A program made the translations under genes and the position numbers. A stretch of DNA of 5,639 nucleotides from Rhodococcus sp. IITR03 (GTDB lineage: Bacteria; Actinomycetota; Actinomycetes; Mycobacteriales; Mycobacteriaceae). The notes beneath the pieces were generated by a model, which was given only the letters and a program-made list of their open reading frames with translations, was not told the DNA's origin and did no database searches. Shown in pieces: positions 1-5,639 of the stretch (its first letter is position 1; every line of letters begins with the position of its first letter). The stretch is from contig LATQ01000001.1 in the NCBI GenBank assembly GCA_001017865.1, forward strand, positions 3,085,553-3,091,191, given 5' to 3'.

Positions 1-1891
<1,891 letters not shown>

Positions 1892-1920
1892 CGGTCTCGC
1901 GACCACATCCGAATCTCACT

Positions 1921-1925
1921 GGAGG
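1921..1925 (+). promoter_or_regulatory. Ribosome binding site for inhA
   Basis: GGAGG lies 12 bases before ATG 1938. The spacing is a little long, but no better start fits: the protein from this ATG begins [14 protein letters not shown], matching the InhA N-terminus. This shows that inhA is translated independently of fabG1 within the operon. Confidence 0.65.
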
Positions 1926-1937
1926 ACCGACACACTC

Positions 1938-2741
1938 ATGGGCGGACTGCTCGAGGGCAAGACCATTCTCGTCACCGGCATCATCACCGATGCTCGATCG
2001 CCTTCCACACCGCGAAGGCCGCGCAGGAACAGGGCGCGAAGGTGATCATCACCGGCTTCGAGCGACTCCGGTTGATCGACCGGATCGCGCAGCGTCTCCC
2101 GCAGCCGGTGCCGCCGGCCATCAGCCTCGACGTGCAGAACCAGGAGGATCTCGACGGTCTCGCCGACAAGATCCGCGAACTCGCACCGGAGGGGATCGAC
2201 GGTGTCGTCCACTCCATCGGTTTCGCACCCCGGTCCTGCCTGGGCAGCCCGTTCCTCGACGCGCCGTGGACGGACGTCGCGGTGGCACTCGAGGTGTCGG
2301 CCTACTCCTACGGCGCGCTCGCCAAGCCGTCCTGCCCGTCATGAACGAGGGCGGTTCGATCGTCGGAATGGACTTCGACCCGTCCCGGGCCGTGCCGTTC
2401 TACAACTGGATGGGTGTCTCCAAGGCGACGCTCGAGTCGGTGAACCGCTACGTGGCCAAGGAGGTCGGCCCGCGCGGCATCCGTTCGAACCTCGTCGCCG
2501 CCGGCCCGATCAAGACGCTCGCGGCCAAGGCCATCGCGGGCGACGCGACCGGCCCGGGAGCGGAGATGAACCGCTTGAACGAGGCTGGTCGGCCGCGTCC
2601 CCGATCGGCTGGGACGTCGACGACCCGACGCCTGTGGCGAGGACCGTGTGTGCGGTGCTGTCCGACTGGCTACCCGGGACAACGGGATCCATCGTCTACG
2701 TCGACGGTGGTTTCCACTCCCAGGTCGGCTTCGGCAGCTGA
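1938..2741 (+). CDS. inhA: Enoyl-ACP reductase InhA (frameshifted in this sequence)
   Basis: This NADH-dependent trans-2-enoyl-ACP reductase completes each FAS-II elongation cycle for mycolic acids and is the target of activated isoniazid. On the corrected 268-aa protein (269 in M. tuberculosis), the nucleotide motif GIITDASIAFH is at about 14-24, and VVHSIGF carries S93, equivalent to Ser94. The catalytic F147, Y156 and K163 lie in [19 protein letters not shown] and match Phe149, Tyr158 and Lys165. [17 protein letters not shown] is the expected C-terminal block. The frame changes at 1994 (TT to T), 2326 (AAGGCC to AAGCC) and 2583-2584 (GGG to GG). Restoring these gives IITDASIAF, ALAKAVLP and [13 protein letters not shown], all family-like. 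It lies 46 bases after fabG1 and 22 before hemH. The residues visible at the isoniazid-NAD pocket are wild-type-like; susceptibility cannot be predicted from this. Confidence 0.94.
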
Positions 2742-2750
2742 CCGTACGAC

Positions 2751-2756
2751 GGAAGG
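2751..2756 (+). promoter_or_regulatory. Ribosome binding site for hemH
   Basis: GGAAGG lies 7 bases before ATG 2764 in the 22-base gap after inhA. The good spacing fixes the hemH start and supports co-transcription, since the gap leaves no room for a separate promoter core outside inhA. Confidence 0.7.
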
Positions 2757-2763
2757 CACTTTC

Positions 2764-3839
2764 ATGACGAACACCCCCGGGGCGTACGACGCGCTGATGC
2801 TGCTGTCGTTCGGCGGACCGGAAGGACCCGACGACGTGCGGCCGTTCCTCGAGAACGTCACCCGCGGACGGGGGATCCCACCGGAACGACTCGACGAGGT
2901 TGCGCAGCACTATCTGCACTTCGGGGGTGTCTCGCCGATCAACGCCCTGAACCGGGCGATCATCGACGCCGTCCGCGCCGAGTTCGACGCGCACGGTATC
3001 GATCTGCCGATCTATTTCGGCAACCGCAACTGGCATCCCATGGTCGAGGACACCGTCGCGCGGATGCGCGACGACGGGATCCGCAACGCCTGGTGTTCGC
3101 GACCTCCGCCTGGGGCGGCTACTCGGGATGCCGGCAGTACCACGAGGACATCGCGCGGGCACGGGACGCCGTCGAGAACGCCCCGCAGTTGACGAAGCTG
3201 CGGCACTTCTACGACCACCCGCTGTTCCTCGACGCCGTCACCGACGCCGTGCGCGCCGCCCGCGTCGAACTCGCCGACGACGTGCGCGATTCCGCGCGCG
3301 TGGTGTTCACCGCGCACTCCGTTCCGAACTCCTTCGACGCGACCGGTGGTCCGCCGGAGGAGGGTGGGCATCTCTACAGCCGGCAGGTGGCCGAAGCGGC
3401 GCGGTTGGTGGCCGAGGCGCTCGGCGAGGACGACTACGACCTGGTGTGGCAGTCGCGGTCCGGTCCGCCACAGGTGCCGTGGCTCGAACCCGACATCGTC
3501 GACCACATCGACGCCCTGCACGAACGGGGAGTCCGCGCCGTCGTGGTCGTGCCGGTCGGGTTCGTCTCCGATCATCTCGAGGTCGTGTGGGATCTCGACA
3601 CCGAGGCTCGCGACCGGGCCGCTGAGCTGGGCATGGGCTTCTCTCGTGCGGCGACGGCCGGTACCGACCCGCGCTTCGCGCAACTCGTCCGCGAACTCGT
3701 CGAGGAACAGCGGGACGGGATCACCGCTCGTCGCTGCGGCACCGAACCGCTGCTCGGGGCCGCGTGCAACGGGAGCCTGTGCGCCGTCGGGTGCTGCGAG
3801 CCGCCGAAACGCCCGTCCCGCCCCGCCGCGAACGGATAG
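2764..3839 (+). CDS. hemH: Ferrochelatase (coproporphyrin-type), one frameshift
   Basis: This enzyme inserts Fe2+ into the porphyrin ring late in heme synthesis. In actinobacteria the substrate is generally coproporphyrin III, so cpfC is an equally valid name. The corrected protein is 358 aa. LLSFGGPEG lies near 13-21, the metal-site His185 is in [25 protein letters not shown] spans about 230-245, and Glu273 is in [15 protein letters not shown]123 (YSGCRQY) and a C-terminal cluster, C325, C335, C340, C344 and C345, resemble the ligands of the [2Fe-2S] cluster reported for mycobacterial ferrochelatase; which cysteines bind is not settled here. One frame change occurs at 3089-3090, where restoring CCC gives [17 protein letters not shown]. 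It ends at TAG 3837-3839, converging on the regulator gene with 13 bases between stops. Confidence 0.94.
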
Positions 3840-3851
3840 ATCCCCTCCGCG

Positions 3852-3880
3852 CTCACCGGGCGGCGTGCCCGACCGGTGAG
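3852..3880. terminator. Hairpin between convergent hemH and regulator genes
   Basis: CTCACCGG (3852-3859) and CCGGTGAG (3873-3880) form a perfect 8-bp inverted repeat around a 13-base GC-rich loop. It begins 12 bases after the hemH stop and covers the stop codon of the minus-strand gene (3853-3855). No T-run follows on either strand, so it would be a U-less hairpin. Such structures are often found after actinobacterial genes, but termination is unproven. It could serve both converging transcripts. Confidence 0.45.
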
Positions 3881-4527
3881 GCCAGAGGGAGGCGACCAGC
3901 GCGGCAGCGACGGCCGGTGCTCGGACCGTCGACGACCACGGCGCCCGAGCGCAACGCGTCCGGCCAGGTCGCTTCGCCACGCCAGATCTCGGTCAGCTCC
4001 CGCAGTCCCGTCGTCACCCGGATCGAGACCTCGAAGCCCGGGTCCTCGTCACACACGTCGACGTCGTGCGGCGTGATGACCATCCACCACCGGCGCGACG
4101 CGTGGGTGACCGTCGGGAAGGCGAACTCCACGACCACCCGGGATTCCGGCAGGGCCGCATGGTCGACGTGCCGGTGCATGTCCCACATCAGCAGTCGCGG
4201 ATCGAGGTCGACGTCACCGAGTTTCCCGGTCCACCGCGTGCCCCACGCACCGAGTACGTCGACGACGGTCTCGAGATCGCGTCCCGCCGGGGTGAGCACG
4301 TACCGGACGTCGTTTCCGTCCTCGAGACGCCGCACGATGCCCGCCGCCGTGAGCTGATGCAGCCGCTTCGACAACAGCGTCGGCGACATGCGGGGCAGGC
4401 CGCGCCGGAGGTCGTTGAACCGTTCGCTGCCGAGCACGAGTTCGCGCACTACGAGCAGCGTCCACCTCTCGTCGAACAACTCCATCGCCTTGGCGACGGG
4501 ACAGAACTGGTGGTAGGGCGGGCCCAT
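3853..4527 (-). CDS. HxlR-family winged-helix regulator with C-terminal SCP2-like domain
   Basis: This is a 224-aa DNA-binding protein on the minus strand. The N-terminal half is a classic HxlR/DUF24 winged helix: QFCPVAKAMELFDERWTLLVVRE (about 7-29), FNDLRRGLPRMSPTLLSKRL (37-56) and RYVLTPAGRDL (75-85). C9 occupies the position of the conserved Cys used for thiol redox sensing in some HxlR proteins. Residues about 110-202, including WWMVITPHDVDVCDEDPGFEV and LTEIWRGEATWPDALRSGAVVVDGP, look like the SCP2-like small-ligand domain found in long HxlR homologues; the ligand is unknown. ATG 4527 was chosen because homologues start just before the YxQFCPVA block; no Shine-Dalgarno sequence is clear. 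The last 20 residues are basic and unlike the family, so small base losses near 3912-3917 may have altered the tail. It probably controls the divergent methyltransferase and itself. Confidence 0.85.
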   Translation of the reverse strand: MGPPYHQFCPVAKAMELFDERWTLLVVRELVLGSERFNDLRRGLPRMSPTLLSKRLHQLTAAGIVRRLEDGNDVRYVLTPAGRDLETVVDVLGAWGTRWTGKLGDVDLDPRLLMWDMHRHVDHAALPESRVVVEFAFPTVTHASRRWWMVITPHDVDVCDEDPGFEVSIRVTTGLRELTEIWRGEATWPDALRSGAVVVDGPSTGRRCRAGRLPLASPVGHAAR

Positions 4528-4544
4528 GATCGGATCGTAGGCCG

Positions 4545-4555
4545 GGCGGACCGCC
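4545..4555. repeat. Short perfect palindrome in the regulator leader
   Basis: GGCGG-A-CCGCC is an 11-bp perfect palindrome 17 bases upstream of the regulator start codon (4527). It could fold in the regulator 5' leader or be a minor protein site. Short GC palindromes are common in DNA of this composition, so the meaning is uncertain. Confidence 0.3.
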
Positions 4556-4576
4556 ACGACCAGCACGGATGTGCGA

Positions 4577-4600
4577 CTGTACAGTACAGATTGTGTACTG
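4577..4600. promoter_or_regulatory. Overlapping double palindrome, probable operator of the HxlR regulator
   Basis: Two perfect dyads share a central half-site. The first is CTGTAC-A-GTACAG (4577-4589). The second is CAGTACA-GATTG-TGTACTG (4582-4600), with 7-bp arms and a 5-base spacer. GTAC occurs three times in 20 bases of otherwise GC-rich sequence. The site lies in the divergent spacer, 50 bases from the regulator start and about 97 from the methyltransferase start, as expected for a shared operator. TACAGT and TACTGT within it could act as -10 elements in either direction, but no convincing -35 box was found. Assignment to the adjacent HxlR protein is inference from position. Confidence 0.65.
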
Positions 4601-4636
4601 GAGGACACCGCGTCCGCGTTCCTACAGTCGATCTGT

Positions 4637-4674
4637 GACCCGGGCCGCCTCCGAGACGGCGCCGAAGCCGGGTC
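4637..4674 (+). other. Two-part hairpin in the methyltransferase 5' leader
   Basis: GACCCGG (4637-4643) pairs with CCGGGTC (4668-4674). Directly inside, GCCG (4644-4647) pairs with CGGC (4657-4660), giving an 11-bp stem with a 7-base bulge and a 9-base loop. It ends 7 bases before the AGGAGG at 4682. It may affect mRNA stability or translation, but no riboswitch or attenuator class is recognised. Confidence 0.35.
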
Positions 4675-4681
4675 CCTCGAC

Positions 4682-4687
4682 AGGAGG
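4682..4687 (+). promoter_or_regulatory. Strong ribosome binding site for the methyltransferase
   Basis: A consensus AGGAGG lies 9 bases before ATG 4697. It fixes the true start well upstream of the next in-frame candidates and shows that the first 21 codons, which precede the frame change, belong to the gene. Confidence 0.8.
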
Positions 4688-4696
4688 AATCCTCTG

Positions 4697-5526
4697 ATGA
4701 CCGACATCTCCACGACACACGACGCCGATCTCGCCCTGAAGGCCAAGCACCGGGCGATGTGGCACTCGGCAACTATCCGGCGGTGGCGACCGAGGTCATC
4801 GCCGAACTCGGCCCCGCTCTCGTGGCCGCGACCGGAATCGGTCCGGGCGACCGCGTCCTGGACATCGCCGCCGGATCGGGCAATGCGTCGATCCCCGCCG
4901 CGCTCACCGGTGCGAGGGTGCTCGCGACCGACCTGACCCCGGAACTGTTCGAGGTCGGCCGCCGTGACGCCGAAGCGGCAGGTGCGACGCTCGACTGGCA
5001 GGAAGCCGACGCCGAAGCACTCCCGTTCGATGATGCGAGCTTCGATGCCGTGATCTCTTGCGTGGGAGTGATGTTCGCGCCCCACCACCGGGCCGCGGCC
5101 GACGAACTGCTCCGGGTGACCCGCCCGGGCGGACGTATCGGCCTGCTGAGCTGGACCCCCACCGGCTTCATCGGGCAGATGTTCGCGACGATGAAACCGT
5201 ATGCGCCACCGCCCCCGCCGGGTGCACAGCCGCCGCCGCTGTGGGGCGACGAGGTGCACGTGCGCGAGCTGATCGGCGACCGTGTCACCGACCTGCAGGC
5301 ACGCACCGAGAACCTGCGCGTCGAACGCTTCGCGACCGGGGAGGACTTCCGCGAGTTCTTCAAGTCCGCCTACGGCCCCACCATCGCGGTGTACCGCAAC
5401 ATCGCGGACGACGACGAACGGGTCGCGGCTCTCGATCTCGACCTGCTCGAACTCGCCCAGCGTCACGATCTCGGTGGGGGAGCGATGAATTGGGAGTACC
5501 TGTTGGTCACCGCGCAGCGGAGTTGA
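4697..5526 (+). CDS. Class I SAM-dependent methyltransferase (one frameshift)
   Basis: This is a Rossmann-fold enzyme that should transfer a methyl group from S-adenosylmethionine; the acceptor is unknown. The corrected protein is 276 aa. Motif I is VLDIAAGSGN (54-63), the acidic residue ending strand 2 is D79 (LATDLT), the adenine-side motif is EADAEALPF (about 103-111), and SFDAVISCVGVMFAPHH and LLRVTRPGGRIGL are the later Methyltransf_11 blocks. A proline-rich segment (PPPPPGAQPPP, 171-181) interrupts the C-terminal half. A frame change at 4761-4762 is explained by GGG to GG, restoring HRAMWALGNYPAV. The start is set by AGGAGG. It is divergent from the HxlR regulator and shares its spacer, so it is the likely regulated target. 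UbiE-like and small-molecule methyltransferases look similar, so substrate class is left open. Confidence 0.87.
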
Positions 5527-5567
5527 CGCGCACTGGAGTCGACGCGCACTGGAGTCGACGCGCACTG
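5525..5567 (+). repeat. 16-bp tandem repeat at the methyltransferase stop codon
   Basis: GACGCGCACTGGAGTC occurs at 5525-5540 and 5541-5556 without change, then as an 11-base partial copy at 5557-5567. The preceding 16 bases (5509-5524), which encode the end of the protein, match the unit at 11 of 16 positions in the same register. The array may have grown by duplication of the gene's 3' end. No function is apparent. Confidence 0.85.
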
Positions 5568-5621
5568 CCGGTGCGGTCAGCGATGGTGCTCGGCCCGCAG
5601 AGCCCGCCGCGACCGCACCGG
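5568..5621. repeat. Large inverted repeat downstream of the methyltransferase
   Basis: CCGGTGCGGTC (5568-5578) and GACCGCACCGG (5611-5621) are exact 11-bp inverted copies around 32 bases. The loop holds a small nested stem, GCTC (5588-5591) with GAGC (5600-5603). The right arm also lies in a 14-bp palindrome, CCGCACCGGTGCGG (5613-5626). No T-run follows. It may be a U-less terminator for the methyltransferase. No gene is recognised from 5527 to the window end. Confidence 0.5.
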
Positions 5622-5639
5622 TGCGGGCCTCGCGGACCG

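Noticed and set aside
3012..3980. Minus-strand open frame of 322 codons across hemH.
   Set aside because: It lies opposite the clearly real ferrochelatase and is arginine- and glycine-rich with no domain. It is a high-GC shadow frame.
4623..4637. TACAGT (4623-4628) as a -10 box, and ACAG-TCGAT-CTGT (4624-4636) as a further operator.
   Set aside because: No -35 sequence lies at a suitable distance, and 4-base arms are too short to stand out.
4528..5565. Long minus-strand extension of the regulator frame, opposite the methyltransferase.
   Set aside because: The extension has no recognisable domain, covers the operator and the methyltransferase gene, and HxlR homologues begin just before the QFCPVA block, which fits ATG 4527.

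Overview
The window is GC-rich, codon-biased actinobacterial DNA. The order DUF58 / VWA / fabG1 (mabA) / inhA / hemH matches the Mycobacterium tuberculosis block Rv1480-Rv1481-Rv1483-Rv1484-Rv1485 (from memory, no search run). InhA and MabA mark a mycolic-acid-making member of the Mycobacteriales. Protein wording and the missing Rv1482c-type gene fit Rhodococcus or a close relative better than Mycobacterium, but the genus is inference.

Layout. 2-109: last codons of a DUF58 protein, joined by an ATGA overlap to a BatA-like membrane VWA protein (106-1081). A compact hairpin plus T-run (1094-1111) ends this unit. A promoter with the GATAGGTTG core known from the M. tuberculosis mabA-inhA promoter (1132-1140) then starts fabG1 (1147-1891), inhA (1938-2741) and hemH (2764-3839). 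The first two are fatty acid synthase II enzymes for mycolic acid elongation; the third inserts iron in heme synthesis. A convergent HxlR-family regulator follows on the minus strand (3853-4527). A 169-bp divergent spacer carries a striking GTAC-rich double palindrome, and a class I SAM methyltransferase (4697-5526) lies beyond it. The last 115 bases hold a 16-bp tandem repeat and a large inverted repeat, with no recognisable gene.

The dominant oddity is that almost every gene is broken by small frameshifts. Each can be explained by loss of one base (once two) from a short homopolymer, usually G or C. Restoring about 15 bases gives full-length, family-typical proteins: MabA 249 aa, InhA 268, ferrochelatase 358 and methyltransferase 276. 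Because inhA, fabG1 and hemH should be needed for growth in such bacteria, and all changes are losses in runs, I read these as sequencing or consensus errors rather than pseudogenes. The genes are therefore annotated as CDS spanning the frameshifts.

The part least explained by known synteny is the regulator/methyltransferase pair with its shared operator. It is probably a small self-contained regulatory module inserted after hemH; its substrate and inducer cannot be read from the sequence.
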